Shown here: piece by piece, positions 21,771-32,823 of the stretch | Position numbering within the stretch: position 1 is the stretch's first letter | Layout: the number at the start of each line of letters is the position of its first letter | Assembly (NCBI RefSeq): GCF_040802235.1 | Contig: NC_133168.1 | Coordinates: 31,143,759 to 31,207,758 of the forward strand | Reading direction: 5' to 3' | Length of the DNA stretch: 64,000 nt | DNA from: Manis javanica | Lineage: Eukaryota > Chordata > Mammalia > Pholidota > Manidae | The notes under the pieces: model-generated | What the model was told of the DNA's origin: nothing | The model's database searches: none | Seen by the model: only the letters and a program-made list of their open reading frames with translations | Made by a program: the position numbers and the translations under genes

Positions 21771-22500
21771 TTTTCATGATGAACAATGATTGCAACTAAA
21801 GAATGATACTAGGCTTTTACTAAATTTTTTTTGAGGTACATTTCTTCAAGACATGTTCAGTGTAACCCAGGGAGCATTATACAGGAATACAAAAGGGTTA
21901 AATTTCATTAGTATATAGCATATATTTTTTTATCTGAGTACTGATAACCATTAAATATGAGGTTCTAGAATGTCATTGGCTTGTGCAATTTTGAGAAAAA
22001 GTTCTGGAATAGCATGCTGTAACACCACCTTACTAAATATACACACACAACACAAACACCCTCTATGGCCTATCAGAAGCTAATAAATATGTAAGTAAAT
22101 AAATTTTGGTCTTAAATATTCAGCTAGTTACCTAATTTAGTCTAAAGTAAAAATATCAGAATTTATATTGCCCCTCCCTATCATATATTTTTTTATGGAA
22201 AAGCATTTGGATTTTCTTTGATAGTGTAAATGTTTCAAAAATGTTGATAAACACAAGCTGTACTTGGAGCTGGATGACAGATGTGCTTTTTTCTTTTTTT
22301 GTCTACGTATAGATGTTTGCTGCTCTTCAATATTATTTTGATACAGTGGCATTAAAACCAAAACCAAAACATAACTATTTTCTTTTCATCCCCACACTCC
22401 TCCTTTCATGGTGTCATCTTCACCCCACAGATTACAGTCACTCAGGGTGGCCAAATGGCTACAGCAATTCTGTGGACAGATATGCTTTTAACATAGGATT
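21771..22500. other. Unassigned DNA
   Basis: No gene or repeat that I can name. Confidence 0.5.
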
Positions 22501-22504
22501 TTCA

Positions 22505-23330
22505 TCCTAGAGTGTGGCTTTTTCCAATGAACATTCAATCTTAAGCTTTCTTGCTACAGGCAGGTTCCATGGGAATGCATAAAAAACAGACAGGGAAACA
22601 GTCCACATGGAAAACCTTTGTTTCCTTAAAAACAGACTGTTACTACTCCCGTGAAGTTCATAAACTTTCCTTTTCCTTAGCTTAGTCATCCAACATGAAG
22701 ACAAAGGGCTCAAAGTCTTTCTGAAACTGCAAACAAGAGTCACCTCCTCTTCCTTGCTGAGCTGACACTGCTCCAGTCAGACTTGTCAAGAAAGTCAAGG
22801 ATGGCTTCCCTGGCCAGATCCTCCCTTCAAACTGCAAAGGAAAATTCTTTAATTCTGTGGAAAAGCTTCTCTCCTGTGTTAAGTTCATCATAAAAATATG
22901 TTGCCTCTGAGTGTGCAATCAGCTTGATATCTGAGTGCTCTGGACTTTCAACAGCCTGATCCGTTGCTCTTGTGCCTGGGTGGTGAAGACCTCTTCAATG
23001 TTATCAGTAGTGTGGCGTAGGAATGATCTGTAGCTGGAAGTGACAGCTCTCATAATTTCCCTAAAATAGAATGCACTGCTGCCCTCAACTCTTTAAGAAC
23101 TGCCTCACTGCAGTTTTATACTTCCCTACAGACCATCCCTTTGCTAAAAGCTTCTCTCCTTTGGTAGTGTACCCTGGGCAGCAAGAGGACATTGTTATCA
23201 GATGCGCCTCATTTGGCCGGGGTGGTGCAGCAATGCGTGTCAGTGTGGATCACTAAATGATTTTCTACTTCAGGGCTGGCAAGGCAAAACCAGCAAGATC
23301 TTGGAGGCTGAAGTTTGTAAGTCCACTTTG
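22505..23330 (-). pseudogene. Possible decayed processed pseudogene, source not identified
   Basis: On the minus strand several short frames give protein-like text with balanced composition, for example [20 protein letters not shown] (about 23040-22980) and [19 protein letters not shown] (about 22905-22850). They are linked only through frame changes and stops. This looks like an intron-less, decayed copy of a cellular mRNA. I do not recognise the parent gene, and chance cannot be excluded. Confidence 0.3.
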
Positions 23331-23645
23331 CATGAGTAGAAGACTAGCTATCTCTGCCTGTAGATGACTATTTCTTTTCCTGCCTCATTGTACCTATCCT
23401 CTTTGCCATTGTACAGAACAAAATAGTTATAGGTGATTAAATAGATGATAAAAAATGTACATACAGCTTTTAAAACTCATTGGTCATAGAAGCAGGAGCT
23501 TTTTCAACTTCTGAGTATGGGTTGGATATAAAATGCCTATTTAATTTTAACCATCATTATTGTGAACCTGCCTTGTGGTAGCCAGAGAGAGCCATCTGCT
23601 CCAGAAAGATGATTAGGAATAACACTTAACAGAGCTTCATTTGAC
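23331..23645. other. Unassigned DNA
   Basis: Nothing supported apart from general AT-rich sequence. Confidence 0.5.
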
Positions 23646-23649
23646 AAGC

Positions 23650-23910
23650 ACAGACTGGGACAGAATTACATGGTGATCAAGACAGAGCTTGGAGATCAGG
23701 AAACATGGATTTGAATAGGGACTTTTCCATTTACCACCACTGTGACCCTTGTCTAGCCTCTTTTAGTCTTCCCTCTTCATCTACAAAATGAAAAAACTGT
23801 ATCTGTTTCATAGACTTCTTGTGAGGATTAAGTAAGTAAATGCATGTATTGCACTGCGTGTGGCACCTAATAAAGCATTCAGTAAGTGGGTGTTATTATA
23901 AGAACTTTGC
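23650..23910 (+). mobile_element. MIR SINE
   Basis: Good MIR likeness: 'gagatcaggaaacatggatt', 'tcatctacaaaatgaaaaaac', 'gacttcttgtgaggattaagt' and a tail 'cacctaataaagcattcagt'. Confidence 0.8.
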
Positions 23911-24309
23911 CAATAATTTCATAAGCAAGATTTTCTGATTCAAGAGCTCATAGATATTTTTAAAACATTTCGGAGAATTTTGTTCTTTGCCATAAAACTT
24001 AATATTGACACTAATAATGTGAATATTTCTGTCTGTTTATAATTTTACCGCTAAAGTCATTACAGAACTTTCCAGTCTTACATTTCTTACTTCTTCCCCA
24101 GTCTAAGCTTCTGGATGTTCTGCTAAACTTCCCCAAATCAGGACTACTTCACTCTGAGGAAAGATCTGTTAACTAATCTTCTATCCAGTGTCTCAGTGTC
24201 CTGATTCATGCAAATTTATTTTGCAATCCCTTTTGCCAATTATTTTCTGAATAGATGTGGTTAGTGGGAGACAAAACTGGATAAATGGAAGACTAGCAGA
24301 GGGGAGCCA

Positions 24310-24745
24310 GCTCAATGATTGCTTTTTCTCTTGGCTTTGGGCTGTGTTTCTAGCACAGACTGAGTCTCCATATTCCATCTCTCTCTGGTAGACCTTCTCT
24401 CTGGGGTCACACCTTCTGATGGGCAGATCCCAGTCATGATCTTAGCTCCCATCCAGACCCGGCACCCGTGTGCAGCTGTTCCTCTGTGGCTCTGGTCTCT
24501 GTGTGGACGTTTTACATTCTCTGGTCTCCGGAAGCACATTTTCTTTGTCTCTCCTTCTCTGGAGTAACTTGAGGCTCACACTAAGCTCTGGGTACTGATG
24601 TGAGGCTCTGGGTGTCCTCAGAGTTCCATGACTGCCTTTTAGTTCTTCCTATTACTTTGTAACTCATGGCCTATATTAATGTCCTTTATTAAAATAATTG
24701 GGGTCTGGATTCTTCTCCTGATCAAACCTGACTGACTCAATAATT
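24310..24745 (+). repeat. Possible LTR or other old repeat, unclassified
   Basis: A CT-rich segment ends in 'ggggtctggattcttctcct' and 'cctgactgactcaa', in the style of a MaLR or ERV LTR end. Class uncertain. Confidence 0.3.
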
Positions 24746-26125
24746 TCACAGCTGTTTTCTAAGCAACTGACTTAGAGTAGAAGTTCGATTTTTAGTGAGT
24801 TTTGAATCCCTAAACAGATTTAAAAGGGTAGACATTGAACTATGACTCATTTTTTTTAAATTTAAGAAAGTTAAAAATTACCTACCCCAGATTTTGATAC
24901 CTAATTTTATTATCAAGCATCTATATAGTGGAAATTCTATGCCTAAGACCTATAGGTGAAAAAATACAATGAATTCCAAGACACGGCCACATTCCCAGAA
25001 GAGGTAGAAAAAGACTGTTTTCTCCATTTCTTACTGTTAGTATCATAGCTCCTGATGGGAATTTGAAGTAGAAACAATGTAGTTTTAGGATTGTCCTAAA
25101 TAAAAGAACTTGGAATTCTAAACTAAACCTCAGACTTTATGTAATAAGATAGGTTACTTTTCCTGTGCCTTTCACCCTTATAATTCCCATAAATTGAATA
25201 AACAAAAGGAAAAAGTTGAATACTAAGAAACTAACTAATAGCAGTAAATTTTCTGCTCAATAAGGCAGTCTCATAAAATAAGCCTGATATTTCCAATTTA
25301 GTGCTTATGTCAATGCAAAAGCATCAAACTCACGACTTCCTTAACTTCATAGGTCATATGTAATTTAAGGGGGGAAATAGCTGCCCAAAGAGAAAGGTGG
25401 TTTGAATTCTGAAGTTTAGGAAGATCATATTAAACCTAACATCTCAAATAAAGAAAACAACCAGACTCTTAGGCGATCAGAGGGAAACATATATAAGATT
25501 TCATCTTTGTGAAGATGGGTCTATCCAGTAAGAAATGGGATGCAGCATAGTTGGCGTGTTTGATTATTTGAATTAGTTCTTCTCTGTTTCCCATGATCAT
25601 TGGGAAAACGTCATCAATAATTTAGGGTCATGGAACTTAGCTAAAGTTGTTGAATATCTGCTCTGGTGGATTTATGTTACCATCAATAAATACATTTATT
25701 AAACTGACTATTTCAAGCAAATGTATGTTGAGGTAAGCTAAGAATTATCTACCTGAGTTGGTGCAGCTGGACTTAGGAAACGCTATGTATGTACCTTGAA
25801 AAATACTATAATTTGCCAACAAAAATGAAGCTTGAATTATTTTAAAAAGTGGTTATTTTGGAAAGAAATATACATTAGCAACAGCACTTCTCAAAACTGT
25901 CTATCAAAGTAATGTGCCCATAAAAATGGTCACTTGGGAAAAGTGCAATGTTTTAATGATACATAAAGAGTTTGTAAAAGAAGAAACAAGGTCCAAGACT
26001 TAGACAGCTTTGTATTCCATCATTATAAAAATGTAATATAGTAATGGAAAAACATGTTTAAACATTGATGCAATTGAAAAAGAAACTAGGAAACATCATA
26101 TGAGAAGGGGTAAATTAATACAGTG
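24746..26125. other. Unassigned DNA
   Basis: AT-rich, with no open frame longer than chance and no repeat I can name. Confidence 0.55.
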
Positions 26126-26129
26126 CTTA

Positions 26130-26850
26130 TTTTTTTAATTAATAGACTATTTTTTAGCAGTTTTAGTTTTACAGAAAACTGAGCAGAAAATACAGAGAAT
26201 TTCTATGTACTTCTTCTCTGCCCTGAACATAGTTTTACCCTTATTCATAACATTTTGCATTAGTGTGGACATTTTTTACAATTAATAAGCCCATACTGTA
26301 TATTATTATTAAAGACATTTCATAGTTTACATTAGGGCTCAGTCTTTGTGTTGTACATTTTGTGGGTTTTGACAAGTATGTGATGACATGAATCCACCAT
26401 TACAGTATCACTGCCCTAAAACCCCGTGTTCCCCCTCTGCCACTCACCTGAGTCCCCACCAATCCCCGGGCAATCACTCATCTTTTTTTGTCGTCTTCAT
26501 AGTTTCACCTGTTCCAGAAGGTCATCTAGTTAGAATCATACGGTATGTAGCCTTTTTCAGATTGAATTCTTTCACTTAACAAAAGGCATTTAAGGTTCTT
26601 TCATGTCTTCTTGTGGCTTGATGAATCATTTATTTTTATTATTTTTATGTTTATTGCTGAATAATCATCCCTTGTCTAGATGTGCCACAGTTTGCTTATC
26701 CATTCACCTATTGAGGGACATCTTAGTTGCTTCCAAGTTTTGGCAACTGTGAATAAAGCTGCTACAAACATTTATGTGCATATTTTTGTGTGGATATATT
26801 TACAACTCATTTGGGTGTTTCTGAGATTTTTAACATTTATAATAATTTTG
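26130..26850 (-). mobile_element. Old LINE-1-type 3' end, antisense
   Basis: The plus strand carries the complement of a LINE-1-like 3' end: 'gttttacagaaaactgagca', 'cagtatcactgccctaaaacc', 'cacagtttgcttatccattc' and 'gtgaataaagctgctacaaa'. Highly diverged. Confidence 0.65.
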
Positions 26851-26859
26851 TGAAAATTT

Positions 26860-27760
26860 TATGGTATAAATTAAAAAAATTCAACTAAATTGAAAAATTC
26901 CTAGAAAATGTATACATTAGTAAATTTGCCTAAAAGAGAATCAAAAGATCTAAATTGTGCTATAATTACTAAAAATTGAAGTAGTGATCAAAGGTATTCC
27001 CCCTAAGAAATTCTAAGCCCAGATTCTCCAACAATGAGTTCAAACTAGTGCTCAAGGAACAAATCAGTTCAATCTTAATCATACTCTTCCCGGACATTAA
27101 AAATCTATTTACAAGGCTAGTGTAATACATATGTTGAAAGCTATTATATAATCCCTAAGTAAAAAGATAAATTATATTAGTTGATTTTATCCCCAAATGA
27201 CTGATAGATTTAATTCAATCCTAGTCAAAATCACAGCATGTTCTTTCCAATTAAATTGACAAGCTTCTAAAATTTATCTGTAAATTCAAGAGGGTACAAA
27301 TAACGAAAGACAGTCTTAAAATAGAAAATTAGGTGCAGACTTGCTTTACTGGATATTAAGATCTATTACAAAGCTATAGTAATTAGGATAATGTAGTATA
27401 GCTACAGAGAGAGGAAAATAAGAAAATGGAGAGTGCAAAGCAGGGAGAAAAAAGTAAATAAATAAAAAGAAATAAAATGGAGAACCCAGACGTAGATATA
27501 CACACAAGCTTGTGACAGAGGTGGCATGGAAGATTTGTGTAGGGTGAGCAATCTCTTCCATAAATAAATGTATCTTGTACTGATACATAAATATCAGATT
27601 TCATGTATCCATATGTACAAGAAATCAAAATCCTACTTTGCATGATGTATAAAATCAAGATGGGATTGATTAAAGACCTAAATGCAAAATTACCAACACA
27701 GGAAAACACTTCATGGTGTACGTGTAGTCAATAATTGCTATCTATTGGCTTCATGTTGGA
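26860..27760 (+). mobile_element. Old LINE-1 ORF2 fragment, sense
   Basis: Sense LINE-1 ORF2 text such as 'gacaagcttctaaaatttat' and 'tacaaagctatagtaattag' marks the region after the reverse transcriptase. It contains many indels. Together with 26130-26850 it forms a head-to-head pair of unrelated old fragments. Confidence 0.6.
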
Positions 27761-27764
27761 ATAT

Positions 27765-28490
27765 AAAATAATCAAACAATACAACAGTAGTCTACTAATG
27801 TTATTCATTGAATTGAATATGCCATAACTTAGGTTTTAAGATGTAACCACTATATTGAATACTTTAGCATTCTTCCTTAAGAAAATACAAGGCATTTTAA
27901 ATGTAAAATAGTATAGCAGCAGTATTTTCTCAGCATTGTGCAGTGAGAAGTGCAAAGTTTGCCAAAAGTCCTTTTTTCATGAATTTTGGTAAATTTTTAT
28001 AGACAAACAACTAATAGACTTTAAACATTCTTTACTTAATATGTTTCTATTTTGTTATTCAAATAATAAGTTGGCATTTTATTTCTAAAATATAAAAATA
28101 AAAACTATGTAAGAAGAAAGAGAAATAATAAAAATGCCAAATTAGAGTATTTGTGCACCTTTGAGAACTGTTTTTCTAAGGAGTAAATCGCCAAATATGA
28201 TTTGGTTTAAAGACTACCTTCACTTATAAAATGCTACTAAAGCTCAAGTGATTTCCTCAGATGTCATGCTTTTTCTTCAGAAAATGTTGGCTTCTGTAGC
28301 AAAAATTTTGGAGATTTATTTTTACAACATGTTCAACTTAATAATGCAAAAAGCTGCCTTCTTAGAAACTGTGGGTTATCAAAAACAATTGTTTAGTGGG
28401 AAAAGGGAGTTAAGGACTTAAGACTTTCAATCTTGCAATAAGAAAGTGATTTTTACTATAGAAATTTAAATGGTAGTGGTGTTTTTTGAG
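27765..28490. other. Unassigned DNA
   Basis: No supported feature. Confidence 0.5.
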
Positions 28491-28496
28491 ATGTTA

Positions 28497-28605
28497 CAGA
28501 TTGAATGTTTCTGTCCCTCCCAAATTCATATTCTGAAGCTTTAACCCCCAATGTGACTGTATTTGGAGATGTGGTCTACAAGAAGGTGATATAGATTAAA
28601 TGATG
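28497..28605 (-). repeat. 3' half of an old repeat, split by inversion
   Basis: The minus strand reads as the second half of a common mammalian repeat ('ccaaatacagtcacattggg', 'atgaatttgggagggacaga'). The first half of the same repeat lies 3.4 kb away on the plus strand at 32010-32219. The two halves become continuous if 28606-32219 is turned round. Confidence 0.75.
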
Positions 28606-29144
28606 TATGTGTCTTGGTGTTGTCTTCCTTGGGTCCCTTGTGTTGGGAGATCTATGGATCTCCATGGGCCTGAGAGACTATCCCTTTTCCAAGATTGGGG
28701 AAGTTTTCAGCAACTACCTCCTCAAAGACACTTTCTATCTCTTTCTCTCTCTTCTTCTTCTTCTGGTATCCCTAGAATGCGAATATTGTTCCACTAGGAT
28801 TGGTCACACAGTTCTCTCAATATTCTTCCATTCTTAGAGATCCTCTTTTCTCTCTGTGCCTCAGCTTCTTTGTATTCCTCTTCTCTAGTTTCTATTTCAT
28901 TTATTGTCTGCTCCACCATATCCGACCTGCTTCTAATACCCTCCGTCGTGCTCTTCAATGATTGGGTCTCCAAACTGAATTCATTCCTGAGTTCTTGGAT
29001 ATCTTTCTGTACCTCCATTAGAATGTTGATGATTTTTATTTTGAACTCCCTTTCAGGAAGAGTCACGAGGTCCATATCATTTAAATCTTTCTCAGGAGTT
29101 GTATGAGTAATTTTACTCTGGACAAGGTTCCTTTGGCATTTCAT
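28606..29144 (-). pseudogene. LINE-1 B/C ORF1, N-terminal part
   Basis: The start codon is the complement of 29142-29144. The first 116 codons are open (29144-28797) and contain the acidic N-terminus and a long heptad-rich coiled coil (REFKIKIINILMEVQKDIQE onward) that forms the ORF1 trimer. After a stop the frame continues towards the RNA-recognition part and then ends at the inversion breakpoint, within the sequence equivalent to 57140-57150 of copy E. Confidence 0.88.
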
Positions 29145-29780
29145 GTTTGTATATGGTGCCCTCTAGTGTCCAGAAGCTGTAGACTCTGGAGCTGCTCAGC
29201 CCCTGAAGCAATGTTGGGGGGGTCACAGAATAGCGGTACTGGTGCCTAGGGGGAGGAAAGAGCTGTTCCCCACCTCCCGGCTGCTGTGCCTGTCTCCACT
29301 GCCTGAGTCAGGGGGCCCGTCACACAGGTATGTTTTTGCCCCAGAGCAGCCAGATATGGATCCCTGCTTTCCGCAAGCAGCTAGAATCCCAGTCTCCCCA
29401 GGACTTTGCCTGCATTAACTTTCCAACCCTGTAGTCATGCATGTCTCATGAAAGCATCATGAAATGTAGGTTTGTGCTCCCACCACAGATCTCTGAAGCT
29501 CGGTATTCAGCAGTCCCAAGCCTTCCTCTCCCTCCCTGCTCCATTTCACTTCTTCCTTCTGGGGAGCTGGGGTGGGGTAGGGGCTCGGGTCCCACGGAGC
29601 CACAGCTCTGGTACATTACCCGGTTCTGTGAGGTCTGCTCTTTTCTCCAGGTGTATGCGGTCTGACGCCACCCTCTTGCCTGTTGCTTTCTCAGGATTAG
29701 TTGTGCCAATTAAATTTTCTAATTGTATTCAGTTTTAGGAGGAAGCCTCTGTCTCTCCTTTCACGCCACCATCTTTAATC
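28606..29780 (-). mobile_element. LINE-1 copy B/C, inverted 5' part
   Basis: This fragment has a LINE-1 5' end (near 29777), the 5' UTR and the first two-thirds of ORF1, then stops abruptly at about 28606 inside ORF1. A 5' piece without a 3' part is not made by normal LINE-1 insertion. The missing part begins at exactly the same ORF1 position at 32220, on the opposite strand. Confidence 0.92.
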
Positions 29781-29794
29781 TGCCTCTCACCATG

Positions 29795-30485
29795 GGATTT
29801 TAATGTACAATAAGCATGGAAATCATTGAAGTTAAATAAGGATGGAAAAGAAGATAAGGACTAAATCAGACAGAACCCTTAAGGCAGGGCAAATACTTTT
29901 AAATTTTTTGTAAGTGCAATCAGAAGTCATTGAAATATCTTATGAAGAAAGTAATAGGACTCAATTTATTTTTATAATAGCTCTCTCACTGCAATGAAAT
30001 AAAAGAGGAGTAAGTATGGGAAAATGGTGACCAATTAAAATGGTTTTAACAAGACAAATCAGAAAACTTGATGTAAATTCCCTGAAGCTTGAGGGATACA
30101 GATGATGGCCATCTTCCCCCAACCTGAGGAATACAGAAGCTTAGAAGTGGTTAAAGTGGACAATGGCAAGAGAATAGATAACTCTTTCTATCAACAGTAA
30201 GTCAAGTGTGTGTGTTTCCTTGGAACTAGTGTCAGTTAAGTAAGAACCTTTCTGCCCCTTGCTTTTCCTTCTCTTCCTCATTCCCTCATATAGGAGCAAT
30301 GGCATCTTACCTGGCTTTATGACCCATGAAGGGAGAAGGGTAAGGACAGAAATATGAGACAATAAAATTGAAAAGCATTTGACCACATCTCCTGCCCCTA
30401 GAAGACACACATGGATTGGTGTGTGGCATGGAGAGAGGCATGGTACACTGTTGTATTGACTCACCAATATCATTGCATTTCCTTT
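29795..30485. other. Unassigned DNA within the inverted segment
   Basis: Nothing supported. By the inversion model this is the original 5' flank of LINE-1 B/C in reversed orientation. Confidence 0.5.
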
Positions 30486-30489
30486 TTCT

Positions 30490-30825
30490 GATTATGAAGG
30501 ACTCACACCTTCCAGACCCTTTCAGCTAGGTGGGGCATGTGGCTACATGCAAACAATCAAATGTGATGGGAGATGCTGTGGGAGAACCCCACCTGACCCC
30601 TCACTATTCTCTCTTGCACAGCAGCAAGGCGGCCCCCTGTCGGGATGGCAGTACCCCCAGAGTGATGTGGCTTTGACTCCTCAGCTGCTTCAGGGAGGAG
30701 CTGCTGTCTTGAAGAGTTTTCTGGCCCTCGAGGACCTAGAGTAAACAGAAAAAAAAATAAAAACTTGTTTTGGGTTGTCTGTTACCACAGCATAATAATC
30801 TGTCCTAACTGATGCAAGGAGAGAA
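30490..30825 (+). repeat. Probable MaLR/ERV LTR fragment
   Basis: It ends with 'ggttgtctgttaccacagca' and 'tcctaactgatgcaa', a common ending of mammalian MaLR-type LTRs. A 65-codon open frame inside is GC-biased chance. Confidence 0.5.
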
Positions 30826-31495
30826 TATTTAATTTAGAATTAAGTTGGGAGTTTTTATTACTCCATGGGGCTGAATATACTAATTATCGGACAAAACTGC
30901 TTTAGGGGTTAGAGTGCCTGGAAGACTTTTTTTTATCTATGAAGATTCTTTGAAATGTCATTCAAGGGCAGGGAAAGAACAAACCATACAGAAAAGATTT
31001 GCAGAGCATTTGGTTAGAAATTTTTATTACTTTATTATTTCTGCCTCAGAACCTGCTTTCTTATTATACAGATTATAAGAAGGCTTCTGAAAATTCTAAC
31101 AAAGGTCACCTACTTAAGAAAGCACTTCATGTAACAATGAAAAGAATGGTAGTATAGGCAAAAAAGTTCATTGCCTCTGAACATCAGGTATGGATAAGTG
31201 TTATTCACAAGGGACTGGAAAGAACTGCCATCTTCCAGGGGTATGAGTTTATCTTTCTAAAAGGTTTTAATAACTTGAATAGATAATTAGTAAGACGACT
31301 GTCACTGCCTTGGCTTACAGTTGGTTATCGCTCCCATGGAAGTGAAGATAGAGCGTCTTCACTGCCTCTGAAATACAGCTATGCTATATAAGTGATCATA
31401 TGCATTGATAAACTTACCTGTGTAAATTGCAATAAGGCCACAGTGCTTTATTCTTTTCCTCTGCCTCTTCAATCAAACCTAATTTTTTGACTTGC
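30826..31495. other. Unassigned DNA
   Basis: No supported feature. Confidence 0.5.
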
Positions 31496-31499
31496 TAAC

Positions 31500-31840
31500 T
31501 AACAGACTGAGGTGAAAGTAACAGAGTGCAAGTTTCTGAGCCTGGGCCTGATCAGCTTCTTGGAACCACAGAATTGCCATATGAATAAGTCCAGGCTAGA
31601 CTGCTAGAGGGTGAGAGATGTGCAGCCCAATCACTTTTGTTGTCCTGCTGAGCCACCCTCCAGAGAGAAATCTGTTTAGCTGACATTCAGGTGACTGCAA
31701 CTCATGAGGAATCCCAGCTAAGACTAGAGCAACACCTCTGCTGAGATCAGTACTCTGAGCGACAAAATTGTGAGCTTAAATGAATCAATATGTTTTAGCT
31801 CACTAAGTTTGAGGTGATCAGTTCAATGGCAAAATCTGAT
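31500..31840 (+). repeat. Probable MLT1-type LTR fragment
   Basis: It has MaLR features: 'ccagctaagactagagcaac', 'attgtgagcttaaatgaatc' and 'gttttagctcactaagtttg'. It lacks clear ends. Confidence 0.45.
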
Positions 31841-32009
31841 TCATAAAATAAGGTTGAAATAAATATTGCTTGTAAGAAACCATGCTAATTATGTTGCTGA
31901 TGTTAGCAGAAGAGAAAGGCCGTTATTATGGAGCAAATGTCATACATGTCATAAATGCTACATTTATCCAGAGATGGTTAGGTTTTATAGCTATGCATTT
32001 GTAGCTCTT

Positions 32010-32219
32010 ATATAAATCTGCTCAGGGTGCCATAACAAAATACCATAGACTGGGTGAATTAAACACAGAAAGTTATTTTCTCACAGTCCCAAATTGGGGT
32101 GCCATCTGATTAGGTTCTTGGTGAGAACTCTCTGTTTAGCTTGCTGTGGGTCCCCTTTTCACTGAGTCCTTACATGGTAGGCTCAGCTCTATTGGATTAG
32201 GGCCCCACCCTATGTGGGG
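32010..32219 (+). repeat. 5' half of an old repeat, split by inversion
   Basis: Plus-strand first half ('gggtgccataacaaaatacc', 'ttattttctcacagtccc', 'attggattagggccccaccc') of the repeat whose second half is at 28497-28605. It ends sharply at 32219, where LINE-1 ORF1 begins. Confidence 0.75.
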
Positions 32220-32538
32220 CATAGTAATTAAAATGGGAAAGATCAAGGATAAGGACAGACTGTTAAAAGCAGCCAGAGACAGAAATAAGATCACATACAA
32301 AGGAAAGCCCATCAGGCTAACATCAGACTTCTCAGCAGAAACCTTACAGGCCAGAAGGCAGTGGCATGATATATTTAATGCCATGAAGCAGAAGGGCCTG
32401 GAATCAAGATTACTTTATCTGGCATGATTATCATTTAAATTTGAAGGAGGGATTAAACAATTTTCAGATAAGAAAAAGCTGAGAGAATTTGCCTCCCACA
32501 AACCATCTCTGCAGTCTATTTTGAAGGGACTCCTATAG
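32220..32538 (+). pseudogene. LINE-1 B/C ORF1, C-terminal part
   Basis: RNA-binding C-terminal domain, with KMGKIKDKDRLLKAARDR and LQARRQWHDIFNAM readable, and a stop (TAG) at 32536-32538. A stop near 32425 already interrupts the frame. Upstream codons read before 32220 belong to the neighbouring repeat, not to ORF1. Confidence 0.88.
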
Positions 32539-32823
32539 ATGGAAGTGTTCCTAAGGTTGAATAGCTGTCATCAGAGGTAATAAAACCACAGTAAAGGACA
32601 GCTAATTATGAAGCAAATGCAAAATTATATTAACTATCATCAAAGTCAATCAAGGGACAGACAAAAACTATAGAATTTGATACCTAATATATAAAGAATG
32701 AAGGAGGAAGAAAAAGGAGGAGAAATAGAAAAGAACCTTTAGACTGTGTTTGTAACAGCATACTAAGTGAGTTAAGTTAGACTCTTAGATAGTAAGGAAA
32801 GTAACCTGGAACCTTTGGTAACC

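Noticed and set aside
28606..32219. Twin-priming (5' inversion) as the origin of the inverted LINE-1 5' part
   Set aside because: Twin priming would place the inverted piece directly next to the 3' piece. Here 2.4 kb of other DNA lies between them, and a second repeat is split by the same breakpoints, so a genomic inversion explains more.
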